In this document: in pieces, positions 30,346 to 43,237 of the stretch
Numbering within the stretch: position 1 is the stretch's first letter
Layout: each line of letters opens with the position of its first letter
Origin: Rhynchonema sp. JSB1_4
Taxonomy: Eukaryota; Nematoda; Chromadorea; Monhysterida; Xyalidae
Assembly: GCA_030248065.1 (NCBI GenBank)
Contig: JASAMV010000311.1
Coordinates: 1-64,000, forward strand
Length of the DNA: 64,000 nucleotides
Reading direction: 5' to 3'
Program-made: the position numbers and the translations under genes
Notes under the pieces: generated by a model
The model's input: only the letters and a program-made list of their open reading frames with translations
Told to the model about the DNA's origin: nothing
Databases searched by the model: none

Positions 30346-33118
30346 TGGCCTGGAGACGAACAACCTTTTTCCAATAGTAGGTCAACTGTGGGTATAGGCG
30401 GATAAGATTTTGATCGGTAACTATGAAAAGTTAACATTGCTTATATAGATTTTGGGACGTAGTGTCTAAGGATACATCACACACATAAGGTATGGATTAT
30501 CAATGGATTATAAAAACGAGAGAAGCTACCACACGCAAAGTATGCAAATTTACTATACGACACGCGCAACGGGGAGAGACATAATCTCCTGGTAATGCGA
30601 TCGCTAATCGCATAATAACGACCCGTTCTCGTAGCACAGTCACGTATGGGAACATGAACCGAACTGCTCATTTACGCAAGTTGACTCGCTCGCACGCGCA
30701 GTGCTTTCCCGGACTGAGTCCAAACCGACCAATCACAGTACCGATGTACTTATGTCCCTTGGCTGTGGTTCTTCACGTGTCGTGTTCCGAACGATATCTC
30801 GGAAAAATGCGCGTTCGCGTAAGCGCTAACCATGAAGTATCATGGATATCTTCTTGCTCATGTCACCACAAAAATCGCACGACGTTTACCTATTCTGGCA
30901 GTTCCTAAAAATCGCGAACTTCGTCGAAGGCGTCCATGCCCGTCCCGTTTATTCCAGCGACTGTGAGTGCACAGAAGACAAAATTTTCGCACGTGGGGTA
31001 TTATAGGTACAGTTCTTAGTTGAAATACACCCAACTGCAGAATCGAATATAGCCACGCCTCTGGACCCTCGCTCAAGAAACTCGTATCGGAGCCTACCCT
31101 ACTACCGTGCGCTCTCCGTTTAGCTCTGAAAGGCTTGGGTGATTACAAGACATGTATGTATGCGCATTGTCTACTCTACTATACTGTTGGTCTGTTTCGC
31201 CCTGATTTCGCAGACAGACCGAGGCGCCAGGGCTCGTCAGTGCGCACGCCTCTGGCAAATTTGCCTCCAAAAAGCCCCTCCAGCAGATCTTCTTGCTAGT
31301 GCTATCGTAAATTTTTAATTTCATTGCCTTATAATGCATTCTTACAGACGCAGGGAAACTCCCGTTCGAAGTCGAAGCAGGCAACAAGCTCAACACACAG
31401 TCAACAAGCCACGCAGCTGACACACACAGCTTGTGTGACTGAAACATTCGAAACGCACACGAGCCAGCTGCGTGGCTTGTCGACTGTGTGTTGTGTAGGT
31501 TGCCTGCCTCGACTTCGAACGGGAATTTTCCCGCGTCTGTAAGAATACATGAGGCAACGAAATTAGAAATTTACTATAGGCCGTAACGTCACTGCGCCGA
31601 AACGTAATACATATACGTCATGTCTGTTTTCGTTGTAACGTAATAATGACATCGTTTTCTTCTCATATGTGAATTTCTTCTTTTTCGAACCGTTTGTATT
31701 TTAGCACCTTGCTATATGATGGCAAACTAAATTTAATTTCGTCGTTATGTTTGTTCGCAGCGTGAACACCAGAATCATAGTTCATTTATGATCGATGCGT
31801 TGCGCTTTCGTCAAACCTTTGTTCATTCTCAATGCGTAGTGAAGCGTCCCAAATAAAATTACTCCTTATTCTGTGGTTACATCCGTGCGCGTCACCAAAG
31901 GTTGTATAATGTTCCTCTACTGCTTATTATCACAGAACCCAGGTGCGGTGCGAATTGGCACCTGTATGTATAAAACTAATAAATTAAATTTTTCAATTTC
32001 CTCGTGATTCGTGACACAGTGTCGATTTCGTTCGGTAATAAGATCGGTATAAGTTTTTGCATGTCTACCTTTTGGCCACACACGATGCTGCTGCGCAACT
32101 GTGCGAGTCGGAACAACTGGCAATATAATGACATCGTACCAATTCCTGGTTTTGCTTGTTTCATTATCTTGTAGCGGTTTGAAGAAATCGCCTGAAGTAT
32201 ATTTATACTGTATGTTAATGTGCAATAAACACAGACGTTTGAAAATTGGGTGAGAAACGTGTCTTTTCACACAATTCTATCTATACCAAGTCAAGCTTGG
32301 GATGAACCATCAGAACTTTCACTTTTTGAGAAAACTCGATAGAATAACACAGTTGAGCAGCGACTAAAACAAGCAAGCAAATCAAGAGCCCAGTTATAAT
32401 TGTGGAAGAAAAGTGCCGGTCAAAATGACACTCAATGATCCCTCACAAACACGATCAAGTGGAGGTCGCATGCTTGATCGGTCTTAGTCTTGATCACCTG
32501 TTGTTTCATGGTTGCCTGAAAAGCAAAAAGCAGCGTTTTTGATTTTCACAAACAATACAAATGTTGTACGTTGGCTTGTGACCTTCCTGCCGCCTTGGCA
32601 CTAGATGTACTTGCGGAAAAACCGTTTTTTCATATTTTTCGAAAAATTTCCGAAAAAAAACGCAAAAAACGATTAAAAACCGATGTGTATAATGAGACGG
32701 GGACCCAAAATAACGGATTTGCGACCCATGTTGACGTTAGTAGAGATAGTGCCATGGGTCTTAGGGTGTTTTTGACACTGATAACGAACAAAATGATGAA
32801 AACAAGCACTTTTACACCTCGCGCTTTCGACCAAAGTCTGGATCATGAAAATATTTTCTGATTTCAATGAAAAATCTACGAAAAACATGTTTCTAAAAAA
32901 TTTCCAAGCGGCGCCTGAGGTTTCACCCAAACTATTTAGTTCGGCCCTAAACTACCATCAGGTTGGTAGTCCCTGGTTGTCCAGCGGATGAGGCCCAAGC
33001 AATCGCAGTCTGACTTCGGGACGAAACCGCTAAAGTCCTCCACTCGTCATATGCGTTTGCACGTGCCCACAAAGCACACCCTCATATAACACAAACGTCA
33101 AATCGACTGTGCAACTAC
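30346..33118. other. Mostly non-coding stretch with one foldback element
   Basis: I see no supported exon. An inverted repeat at 31307-31575 has arms gtaaatttttaatttcattg / cgaaattagaaatttac and includes acgcagctg...cagctgcgt. A half copy of the same family is at about 37350-37500. The rest is AT-rich sequence. Confidence 0.5.
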
Positions 33119-34620
33119 CTTTCGACCAGAGTTCAATCCGATCATACTTGCCGCCTTGGAGTTTGACTTTTTCTTCTCGACCACTTGCACTTGCTTTTCG
33201 CTGGTTATCGTTTGGTAGTCCTCCTGCAATTCGAATGTGGGGCCTGATCCTGCATGTTAATGTCATACAGGGGATTTCGTTGGTTTGTTGTTCGCCTATG
33301 CTTTGGAAACGAAGCACCGAAGTTTTCCACTTTATGCCCCGGGGTTCTAAATAGAAATTGTTATACACAATGGGCCCTCCGACAAAAAAAGAAGAAATCC
33401 AAACCGGGGCTTAAGTGGAAAACTTTCATTTAAAGCACCGGCCGTGGGGTCTATTTGGGGGGAGCTATAAGTGGAAAACACAGGTAAACCCCGCGAGCGA
33501 ATTTGGGGCAATCAAAATTAACGCTTTCATCGACAGATGGGCAATACTCACTGCAACTGCCCACAAATCGCAACTACAGCATTCTCACCATCAAATCAGC
33601 ACAGCACGCCACACGCCACCCTCGGGCGCACATCGTTGCCACCGTCACACTGATCACGTGACGTGCGATCAAAGTGTCCGCATTCTCCGTCGGGCGCCAT
33701 GGACTGCCGGCTAGTTCGTATTCAATCGTGTTGCCAGCGTGCGTTTCTGTCAATAAATACGATCGGTTGGACTGCTTGTTATCTGTCAGATTGCCTTGGC
33801 TTAGACCACCTAGAACCTACTGGAGACCGGTATAAGCGATTGCCGGCCCGCATTTTGCCGAAGCCCATGGTGATTTTGATCTGAGCATTATAGTCGACGA
33901 TTATTCAAAACGTATACATTACCTACAAGTACCATAACACACCTGCAAACTTAGTCATTGGATGTCAGGCACAGAATCGAATATTTTCCGTACCAATCAC
34001 AAATTTCGAAAAACAAGTCTCCCATATACAGACCGCCATAGAAGTGAAAATTGCGCAAAAACATGAGCCCTTGAAACTGAAAAACCGCGTGCCGGCCACA
34101 CAGTCAACGCACAATACATCAACAACACCTACCCTGTGCCAGTATGCCGGATGCACCCAATGTGCGCGAGAGCACTTTGTCCACCGCTTGCTGTTCCTCT
34201 TCTCCCATTTTCAACAGCCAGAGTTTGTTGTGTGACGCTGGTTGCAATCCCGCGAAACGACGTGACCGGAGTTCGTCGGAGCCGAAGATGAACAACTGTG
34301 TGTGTGTGTGTGGGTGGATGGGTGATGTTTCACAACGAAGCAGATAGTTAAAATTATTCCACCCACTCCACGCAATTGTGCATAAGATTCAATTCAGGCA
34401 ACAGCCACGTTTTGGGCCGAAAACTCCAAAATCATTGTCAAACAAGCTCACAATGTCAGCATGGTGGCTTCCACAAGAAAATTTGGTTTTTGTAGGATTT
34501 TAGACCTTTTTCTGTCGCCGCCGCCAGGTCCACCTCCCGTCTAGACCGTACCTGGCAGTTTCGGATTGAGCTTACCCGGTGTGATGCCCATCTCTGATGT
34601 GGGTTTTCCGGTCAAGTTTT
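33119..34620 (-). CDS. Two phase-compatible candidate exons
   Basis: Exon 34620-34576 (45 nt, phase 1-1, NLTGKPTSEMGITP, donor gtaagc) and exon 33346-33119 (228 nt, phase 1-1, EPRGIKWKTSVLRFQSIG ... LQGGKYDRIELWSK, donor gtagtt) would join in frame. They may be 3' exons of the three-module gene upstream, but its exon ending at 34683 closes in phase 0, so the connection is not proved. No domain is recognised. Confidence 0.35.
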
Positions 34621-34682
34621 CTGCTTATGATTGGTCACGAAACAGGTACATAACATTTTATTGTTCAACGTCGCAAACTTAC

Positions 34683-37600
34683 CGATTTGTCATTGATTTC
34701 CTGCGATATATCGGCCGAGCACACCAACAGCCAGCCTCGCATCGACAGCTTTTCGAACAACGACAACACGAACAGCTTGGTTGAGATGACCAGGTCCAGA
34801 TCTTGACCATGTTGACGCCACGGCGTGCCTCTCAGTTTGCATTCGATTGACTGCAAAACGTATGCACGCTTGAGACTCAAATAAAACTGATTTATAGGTA
34901 GTCGTTCTAGAAAACCACGAAATGCCTACTAGTTTCTTTTTCCATTTCAATCCAGCAGCGCAGCCAAAATAACCCAGACTTACATTTTCGCTCAGTCGTT
35001 TCCAATTGGCCAGACCCATTGGCCAATCGATTTCAGCCATTTTCTTCACCGAGTCCAGCGCTTCGTTCGGGAATCGAAACAACAACATCGACTCCAGCTC
35101 GTGCAGCGCAATCGTTGCGTATTTCACGTCGTGACGCATGTGAGATTTCTGAAGTGCACCTGATTTGGCGAGGGGACTTCAATGGTCACGTCTGTCCGAT
35201 CTCTGACTCGAACTGATTCACCAGCGCTCTCAGGCTTGAACAGTGGTTGCGGTCTTACAGTCCAGTTTTTCAAAGAACAGCCGATATCAAGGTGCGTCCT
35301 CCGAGCCTCTGAGGGCTTGACTGCACCTTGTGCGTGTGAGCTTGCAAGCCCTGGTGACGTAGGCTTCAAGCAGCGAAAACTGCAGATACGGTTCATTCAG
35401 ACCATCAAATTTTTGCAGGATCGGGGAGTGAATAAGCAAATTGCCACAACTGGAAGTTTCATACGATGCCACAAAGTTCGCGACATGAAAAATTCCACTC
35501 CATCTTATATACACATGAACTTGCGAAGCCCCAGCCACAGTACACATTCTGTGATGTACGCTGTATGCATGACCGACCTTCTCAAAGAACATCGTGTCCT
35601 GATCTCCATCAATACATGCCGGTGCCACCAGACCGTAGTCTTGTTGAGCCATGAACTTCAGCATGTTGCTCAGAACGTTGACACCGATTTCGCGCTAAAG
35701 AAAGGAATCATAGCGCGATATTCACACTAGAGAGAATATTCACTCTCCATTGTGAAACATCAGCTAGCCAACAAATCAACAGCTGACTGACCTGCACTAT
35801 GTCGTCTCCAGCCCTCCAAGGACATCCCTCCATCGTGTACAAATATTGATGGTCGCTTATCTTTTTCTCGTCTCTGAAATTATCAAACGTTTGTTGGGTC
35901 GGTCAAAATTGAAGCTTGTTATTCTTATCATGCACGCTCAGAACTATAAACGAACTTGAGTGGTGTGACTTTTGTGATTGCGTCCCTAATCGCCTGACGC
36001 ACGGCCCCGTCGGCGCAGGTCACCTTGAACGCGTGGTGGTCGGCGATACGCAACGCGAACACACGACTTTCGGCAATCGCCTGTGCGATTAGTTGAAAAA
36101 TAATGCCAAAAGTTCTATGACGTTCTGCGTTACTTCACATGATAACGCAACGTTCACATTGACGTCAGTGTAGGCTGCAAACGCTTGTTCACTGTGGATA
36201 CTTTGGCATGCAGTAAGTTGCAAGACTGTAGTCGCAGACATGCGGTTGCAGCACAATATGGCTGCGAGAATACGAACCTCGCCCTTAGTGAATATCAACT
36301 CAGCATCATCGAGTGTCAGGAACATGTCCGGTGCTGCCGTCAAATGCCAACCGCGCTTGGCCAGCGAACGAAGCATCTCGCAGAAGAACACGGCCGCCTG
36401 CAAATTGGAAACATGCATGAATTTGTCGGCGATGAAAGCTCATAAACTTGGTGATATATAAGCATGTTGCATGATCTTTGCTTTGTATCCACCTGTGATC
36501 CAGTCCAGAACGTGTCCGCATTGTATCCACCCAACTTGAATACGTGCACAACTGAGTGCGGTGATTGGTCGGTTTGCAGCCCGCCTGCGAAATAAAATAA
36601 TGGTTCGATTTGTCAAAGTTTATACATATAGAGAGGGCCCAGCTCGGTTCCGCTGCTATGGAATGCGGAACCTGATTATGTACTGCGCACAGTAGTGTAC
36701 GCGCCAGCCAGTGGACTGTTAGACATGATGGGCCATCCACGTCGTCACGGCACGCCACACAACGTATAAACTATGTTTTTGTGCGTGCATGCTTGAATGA
36801 GTATCGTGACCAGGGTTGGGCAAAAAACGTTTTTTTTCAAAAAATCGTTTTTTTTAAAAAAAACGTTTTTTTTTAAAAAAAACGCTTTTTTTAAAACGCC
36901 CAGATGACCAAAATATGCCCCCAAAAAATTGGAAAACGCTCATGTTGGGAAGAAAACGTGGTTAAATGAAGTAATTCTATGTGTTCTGAGGCAAAATAAA
37001 CGGGTTTCAACCCTTTTCTAGCGAGTTGCTAAGATCCCATATCAGACCCGCATCGTGGGACCAACTTTGGCCGGGGTCATCACTGAAAGTCAAACTCCGT
37101 ATATCGACGTATCTCGACAAAGTAAAAATTGGTCGAAAATTTTTTGAAAAAAAATGGGACAAAAAATTGATTTTCCTTGATAATCAGGGTACTTTCCCTG
37201 AAAAATCAGGGAAAATCAAGGAAATTCAGGATTAAAAAAAAACGAAAAACGACCCAGGCGTTTTCTTTTTAAAAAAACGTCGTTTTTTTAAAAAAAAACG
37301 CCGTCGTTTTTTTTTGCCCAACCCTGATCGTGACAATATAGTATAGTAAGTTTCTAATTTCGCTGTCTACCGATTTGTTACGGACGCAGACAAACTTCAG
37401 TTCGAAGTCGATCGAGGCAGGCATAACAAGCTCAACTCATAGTCAACAAACCAGGTACTGTAAATGACACACACTGTTTGCGTGACTGAAACCGAAAGCG
37501 CTCGCTAACATTTGACACCGAAAAAACTTCCGAATATTGCGTCCGAATATTAGATGGCGCTTCATTACCCAATGTGCTTTTTGTCACCGTCTGTGCAAAT

Positions 37601-37826
37601 ACACCAAGCCATCTAAACTTAGTATTTATCGTATGAATGGTTCAATCTTCACAAAATCGGTCATCAAACCTGTCCATTTGGTCTTGATCGCTTCTTTGAT
37701 CGTTTCGATCACTTCCTTACTGCCGTGCAGGACGCTCAACGCACCCTGCTTGCCGTGGAATCGAATTGTGAACACTGTGAAACTTCCCGGAACCGGTTTG
37801 ATGCTTTGCGCCAATCCGTTACCCAT
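34683..37826 (-). CDS. Unrecognised protein with three tandem ~115-aa modules
   Basis: Eight exons join without phase conflict: 37826-37670 (ATG start, MGNGLAQSIKPVPG), 36584-36493, 36397-36278, 36080-35956, 35873-35792, 35694-35578, 35148-34984 and 34850-34683; 1,026 nt or 342 aa, 3' end not resolved. The exons form three units with the same layout. (a) A strand-helix part: FTVFTIRFHGKQG...VIETIKEAIKTKW; VFALRIADHHAFKV...VRQAIRDAITKV; YATIALHELESML...VKKMAEIDWP. (b) A short part ending in a K-L-x-G-x-x/PW motif: VFKLGGYNADTFW, LYTMEGCPWRAG, IECKLRGTPWRQ. (c) A helix, then G-W/Y-x-L and an acidic end: LAKRGWHLTAAPD, MAQQDYGLVAPAC, LSMRGWLLVCSAD. The protein looks cytosolic; Gly2 could be myristoylated. 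No named family comes to mind. A hAT-like element lies in intron 1. Confidence 0.65.
36811..37326. mobile_element. hAT-like MITE, TSD atcgtgac
   Basis: A 516-bp element with CAGGGTTGGGCAAAAAACG tips and TTTTTTTGCCCAACCCTG, flanked by a perfect 8-bp duplication atcgtgac (36803-36810 and 37327-37334). About 95 percent identical by eye to 41618-42138. Confidence 0.92.
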
Positions 37827-37834
37827 GTTTTGGT

Positions 37835-38805
37835 CGTAAGGTTTTAGATTTTGCTACTATGACTGTGGAAAAATATCACTCGAAACGAACTAAACAAAGT
37901 CAAACTTGTGCAGAGGAATTTCAATGATGTGACTGAGGGCCAGACGCATGGGCTAGCTCCGGAAAACAATAGAGGCTCAAATATTAGATTACCCTATTTT
38001 CGATCAATACGTAACCAATGGGATTTGTACTGCAATGTAATGTACAGACCTCACCGTAAGTTTGGGACTAATCCATGCATATGCATCGCGGGTGATATTT
38101 TCCTAACGTACAAGAATAACCACCTGAGCCGCCCGCGAGTCGGCTCCTTCCATGCATGCCACTCGTGAGGCCTGGCTTCTCGTTGCCTTGATCTAGCTCT
38201 GGTGTTTCGTTGGACGAATTTGGCGGTGAAAACTGAATAAAGCCGTGCAGCTGTGTTTCATCTTATTTTCTCCTTGGTAGAGCCCGACGTGGCCAGATCA
38301 AGGTTACAGAAAGAAGGGCGCGCGCACGACCCGCATGGGTTACTATCAATATATATACTTGTGTGTTATGCAATGGACACACCCACGGGGGACACGCGTT
38401 TCGCATGGCATCACCCCAAACTTACTGCGAGACCTGTACGGTGCACCATGTATGCCTCATACATATGTATGTACATACCTTGAAAATGACCACATCAAAT
38501 ACATAAGTCCAGGTTTCCTGACACATGTTGTCTGACATACACGTATACCTGCTAACATCAAGTACATATACATGTACCACCTGGTGTACATTACACGGCC
38601 TTCTAATTTATTTGTCTGGTTACCAGAATGATGCAAGCAGATGCAAACAACGAAGGTATCGCGACAACACAGGTGGGCATGTGTGCATAATTATGTTTTT
38701 TGCTAATTCGCCCACCTCTCTACCATGATCAGACCATTGTGTTTTTGCCGTGCAAATGGTTGTTCCCCACATTGGCATACAGCTCGCAAAGCAGCTACAG
38801 ACTAA
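37835..38805. other. Region upstream of the three-module gene
   Basis: Should contain the promoter of the gene starting at 37826. No exon is supported. Short palindromic runs such as gtacatatacatgtac at about 38560 are present. Confidence 0.4.
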
Positions 38806-39727
38806 GGCCGCCTTCACAATGCAAGCGCGTTAGCGTGTTAGCGCGTTAGCGTGCGAGATGCGCACGCTTTTGCATTCACAATGGAAAAAGCTGATTAGCG
38901 CGTTAGCGCGTTAGCGTGCGAGCAACTTTTCTCGCACGCTAACGAGCAGATGCGCAACGCGCTTTTGCATTCACAATGCAAAGCTGATTAGCGCGTTGGC
39001 GCGTTAGCGTGCACGCTAACGCGCTTTTCACGATTAGGACTGGTTCTAATTTTTTTGCGCGTTAGCACTGGATGCGCGTGTTCTAAAGTTTATAATTTAA
39101 TTGGAAAACATTATCAGACCACGAAAAAGGCGAAAACATAGGAAATAAAGCCTGCTGCGTTCACTGAGAACATTTTTGTTTCATTTTAATGCTTAGAAGC
39201 ACATCTTTTTACGCTATCAATCGATTGAGGCAAACAGTTTCGGCTGCTGTTATATTAGCTGCAAGCAAATGTTGCGCAGAACGTTGTTCATCTGCTTATG
39301 TGTGTGTATCCTCTTTGGTGGTGTAATTGTGATGCATGACACGACAAGGAGACTGTGGTGCGCGCATGGATTGTTCATGTCGCGACTAGCTAGATTTTCC
39401 ATTTGAGGAAAATGTTACTTTAGAATCAAAATAAGTTTGAATGAATCTTGAAAGCGATTGGTTGCCGTTTTCAAAACAAAGAAATAAAAAATTCGGCATT
39501 TGCCAACACCTAGACCAACGGGCATTGTGAATGCAAACGCGTTTTGCTGATTAGCGCGTTAGCGCGTTAGCGCATTAGCATGTCACTGATAAGCGCGCAC
39601 GCTAACGCGCTTTTTCAATTTTCCATTGTGAATGCAAAAGCGTGCGGAAAAAGCGTGCACGCTAATCAGCAACACGCTAACGCGCTAACGCGCTAACACG
39701 CTAACGCGCTGCATTGTGAATGCGGCC
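38806..39727. mobile_element. Harbinger-like foldback with gcgcgttagcg arms, TSD TAA
   Basis: Starts TAA|GGCCGCCTTCACAATGC and ends GCATTGTGAATGCGGCC|TAA, a direct 3-bp duplication (38803-38805 and 39728-39730). Both ends are built of the 10-bp word gcgcgttagc and its complement, with cattcacaatg words between. The interior has no ORF. Confidence 0.85.
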
Positions 39728-39878
39728 TAACAGTATGTATGGATGTGCGGTGGTATGTATAATATTTCCTTTTTATGCAAGGCAAAGGAGAAAACGACCC
39801 CACGTTATAATTCAACTCCAGTTTGGGGTCGAGATTTCAGGAAACTAATGAAAGAGGTTAAGAACGTGTCCTTGTTAA

Positions 39879-40457
39879 AGGGGAAATTGCACATTCCTAA
39901 TCGCCCTTCAAACTTTGCAAGTGCTTAGACTGCAGTCTGGGCATCACAAAACTCAAATTATTTAGTATGAATTTGCTAAGATGCATCCATGAGATGCAGT
40001 TCAAAAAGGAACCGCCGGGAAGAAAATTTACGGCGGACCGGCCGAATTTCTACCTGCACATTCAGGGTTTCAAATGCTCTCGGCGCGATGTTTGCGTCAG
40101 AACAAAATGTTTCAGCCCGCTCGCCACGCTGGTTGCACGGGCGATGCAGCACGCAATGAAAGAGAATGACGAAAATTTTCGAAATTTCTTTTGCGAGATG
40201 TGGCAAGTTGGCTGGTGCACCATGGAACATTTTGTTCTGACTAGCAGATCGCGTCGAGACCATTTGAAACCCTGAATGCGCAGGTAGAAATTCGGCCGGT
40301 CCGCGGCGAACTTTCTTCCCGGCGGTTCCTCTTTATTTGCATCTTGTGGTTGCACGTCTGAGAATTGGCAACAAGTGATTTGACTTTTGTGATGTCCAAA
40401 CTGTTATCTAAGCCGTTGTAAAGTTTGAAGGGCGATAAGGAATGTGCAATTTCCCCT
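39879..40457. mobile_element. TTAA-flanked inverted-repeat element
   Basis: TTAA|AGGGGAAATTGCACATTCC and its complement ending AATTTCCCCT|TTAA. The arms extend inward (cttcaaactttgcaa, then cggtccgcc-type blocks at 40010-40090 and 40255-40330). TTAA targets with AGGG/CCCT tips suggest a piggyBac-like MITE. Another AGGG-tipped TTAA element is at 52313. Confidence 0.75.
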
Positions 40458-40989
40458 TTAATCCAGGCACGACACTCAGCAGCAAACATAGTGAAATGTT
40501 TCAATGACATGCTGGCAGCGCACGCCAATAAAGCTCACAGCGAGCATGAAACATTGTTGTTGTCAGATTCCACAGGCAAACGTTGACACGTTTTTGCCAG
40601 CTGCGTGATTGAGTCGAAAGTGTAATCTCGACCACAACTAGAAGTTCAGTTATTACACAGGGCCGCTTGTTTCCTTGGACCAAGAAAAACAGGAAACACT
40701 ATGTACATTTGCATTGCCGTCCGTGAAAATTGTGCGCTTGTCAAATGGAATAGTTTTGTGGCTGGTGACACAACAGACAATCTTGATAAATCCAATGAAA
40801 CTTCCTGATTGGGCTTATGTTACAGTGGCCAACTCAAGAAATCAAATCACTTCGTCAACTCACTTTGTAGAGTCGTCAACTCACGTCGATCGCCATGTAT
40901 TATTTTTCGCGCACACTCGGGATCGGGACTGCTATGAGTTGACGAAGTGATTTGACACTTGAGTTGACCACTGTTATATTAGCCCCTTA

Positions 40990-41289
40990 GGCTGCGATTA
41001 GATAAATGCGGAATGCGGAAATTGGTGAGCAGATAAATGCGGAATGGTAAATTTCTGCATTCCGCATTCCGCGTTTATCTGCTCCCCTTTTGTGGAATGG
41101 TGCATGATTGGGTGACGATGACAACTTCCAGCGTGTTGACCTCAAATGTTGCGTGTTAACGCAAACAGCAACTGAGATGTTTGACAAAAAGCATAAATTT
41201 ACATGAAGAAATTCAAAATTCCGCAAAGGTGAGCAGATAAACGCGGAATGCGCTGAAATTTGCCATTCCGCGTTTATCTAATCGCAGCC
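40990..41289. mobile_element. Harbinger-like foldback MITE, related to 5950-6254
   Basis: The tips GGCTGCGATTAGATAAATG and its complement ending ...ATCTAATCGCAGCC. Contains gcagataaacgcggaatgcg words and the shared block tgacgatgacaacttccagcg. The left flank is TTA, but the right flank no longer matches. Confidence 0.8.
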
Positions 41290-41347
41290 CAAATGGACAT
41301 GTGCAAGAGCAAGGCAGCTGACAAACATGTGTATACGTAGTCCAACC

Positions 41348-42592
41348 CAGTGGTTAATAAAAAATTTTTTTTATTCAAACCCCTTTTTTTAAAAAAAAAA
41401 TTTTTTTTTAATTTAAAAAAATTTTTTTTTGTTCCAGCCAAAAACTGCCCGAAACGAAAAAATGAGCGCTAAAGCAAAAAATAGTGGCATTTTTCTTCCA
41501 TAACGTGTAGTAAGTGCATATAAAGCACTCACGACACGAAAACAATACTAAACAATGGTCAATGAGTACCAACAGTAGTCAGGTACACACCCGTACACTT
41601 CCCCCACGTGGTGTGGGCAGGGTTGGGCAAAAAACGTTTTTTTTCAAAAAATCGTTTTTTTTTAAAAAAAAACGTTTTTTTTTAAAAAAAACGTTTTTTT
41701 TTAAAACGCCCAGATGACCAAAATATGCCCCCCAAAAAATTGGAAAACGCTCATGTTGGGAAGAAAACATGGTTAAATGAAGTCATTCTATGTGTTCTGA
41801 GGCAAAATAAACAGGTTTCAACCCTTTTCTGGCGAGTTGCTAAGATCCCATATCAGACCCGCATCGTGGGACCAACTTTGGCCGGGGTCATCACTGAAAG
41901 TCAAACTCCGTATATCGACGTATCTCGACAAAGTAAAAATTGGTCGAAAATTTTTTGAAAAAAATGGGACAAAAAATTGATTTTCCTTGATAATCAGGGT
42001 ACTTTCCCTGAAAAATCAGGGAAAATCAAGGAAATTCAGGATTTAAAAAAAACGAAAAACGACCCAGGCGTTTTTTTTTAAAAAAAAACGTCGTTTTTTT
42101 TAAGAAAAAACGCCGTCGTTTTTTTTTGCCCAACCCTGGGTGTGGGTGCCTTGGTGTGGCTTTGTGACACTCAAAACGGCAAATTTGGGTGAAACTATTG
42201 CCTCTTGGTACACGACCAATGCAAATATGTGACAAACAGTGTAAATATAGAGTGAATATCACACCGAATCACTGCTTTCGGGTCTGTTGCATGGATAAAT
42301 GCATGCCCACCCAGTCACATGTACATGTGTAATCATATGAGAGGCCATGTGAGTGTGTGCACTATGTCTAGATGCCACAAAACAACGATTATGGCACCCA
42401 ATACACCCATGGTAGGGTCGGGTGATGTTAACAGTAGCAATTTTTATGCAAAAAATAGCACTTTTAGAGCAAAAAAATAGAGAAATTTTCGAATTTTGAA
42501 ATAATAAAAAAATTTTTTTTTAACTTTGGAATGAATTTTTTTTTTAAAATTTTTTTTTAATAAAAAAAACTTTTTTTTTTTAAAAACCACTG
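41348..42592. mobile_element. hAT-like element with nested insertion, TSD gtccaacc
   Basis: The tips CAGTGGTTAATAAAAAA and TTTTTTAAAAACCACTG are flanked by gtccaacc (41340-41347 and 42593-42600). It is interrupted by the 521-bp copy at 41618-42138; without it the element is about 724 bp. No transposase. Confidence 0.88.
41618..42138. mobile_element. hAT-like MITE nested in another, TSD ggtgtggg
   Basis: A 521-bp copy of the 36811 family with the same CAGGGTTGGG tips, flanked by ggtgtggg (41610-41617 and 42139-42146). Nesting orders the insertions: this family jumped after the CAGTGGTT family. Confidence 0.92.
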
Positions 42593-42699
42593 GTCCAACC
42601 ACGAACTCATGAGACGACTTATTTTGAAGTTGACTTGTACGGATCCAATAATGTTCCGCTTCCACGTATTTCGGAAATGAAAGAAAGAGAAACGCATGT

Positions 42700-42900
42700 A
42701 TTTTTTTAAAACCACGCTCTCCACCTCGGTGCGTAAATTCCCTTTTGGCTCCCAAAACATTTGTGTGTTGAACGACGTTGCTGTTCGCGTAAGCACGCAA
42801 CAAATTGAGGTTTTGTGTGTTGAACGACGTTGCTGTTCGCGTAAGCACGCAACAAATTGAGGTCAGCCAGCTGGAACTTGTCATCATCTCTCTCGGCCCA
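42700..42900. repeat. 52-bp tandem duplication in a MITE remnant
   Basis: The unit tttgtgtgttgaacgacg...aaattgaggt occurs twice in a row at about 42760-42865. The flanks match the remnants at 22215 and 41100. Confidence 0.7.
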
Positions 42901-43009
42901 ATCTCTTTCTTTTGTTTGCAAAAACCCGTGTAACCGGTGCATTTTTTAATCTGGCCAAGCAAGCTTTAAACAAGTTGAAAAATGTTTGCTCTCGCAAACA
43001 AACCAATAG

Positions 43010-43237
43010 AAATATGGCTCTCCCCGTTCATATAAAAGTTTAATACAAGAGGCAAACAGGTTTCTCAATTCTGATCGAAACAGTTTGTCTGACTGAAGTT
43101 CATTTCAAGTTGAAGATTCAGACCCAAGCCATATTTGTGGTAATCCAAGGGTTACACGCAGATGTTTCGATCAAAATTGATAAACCTGTTTGCCTCTTGT
43201 ATTAAACTTTTATATGAACGGGGAGAGCCATATTTCT
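43010..43237. repeat. Palindromic repeat, 54-bp arms
   Basis: The arm aatatggctctccccgttca...caaacaggttt at 43011-43064 is repeated in reverse complement at 43183-43236. Part of it also occurs near 47795-47870 in reverse orientation. Confidence 0.85.

Noticed and set aside
40000..40340. ORFs on both strands sharing PPGRKF-ADRPNFYL
   Set aside because: The likeness is caused by the inverted arms of the TTAA element, which read alike on both strands.
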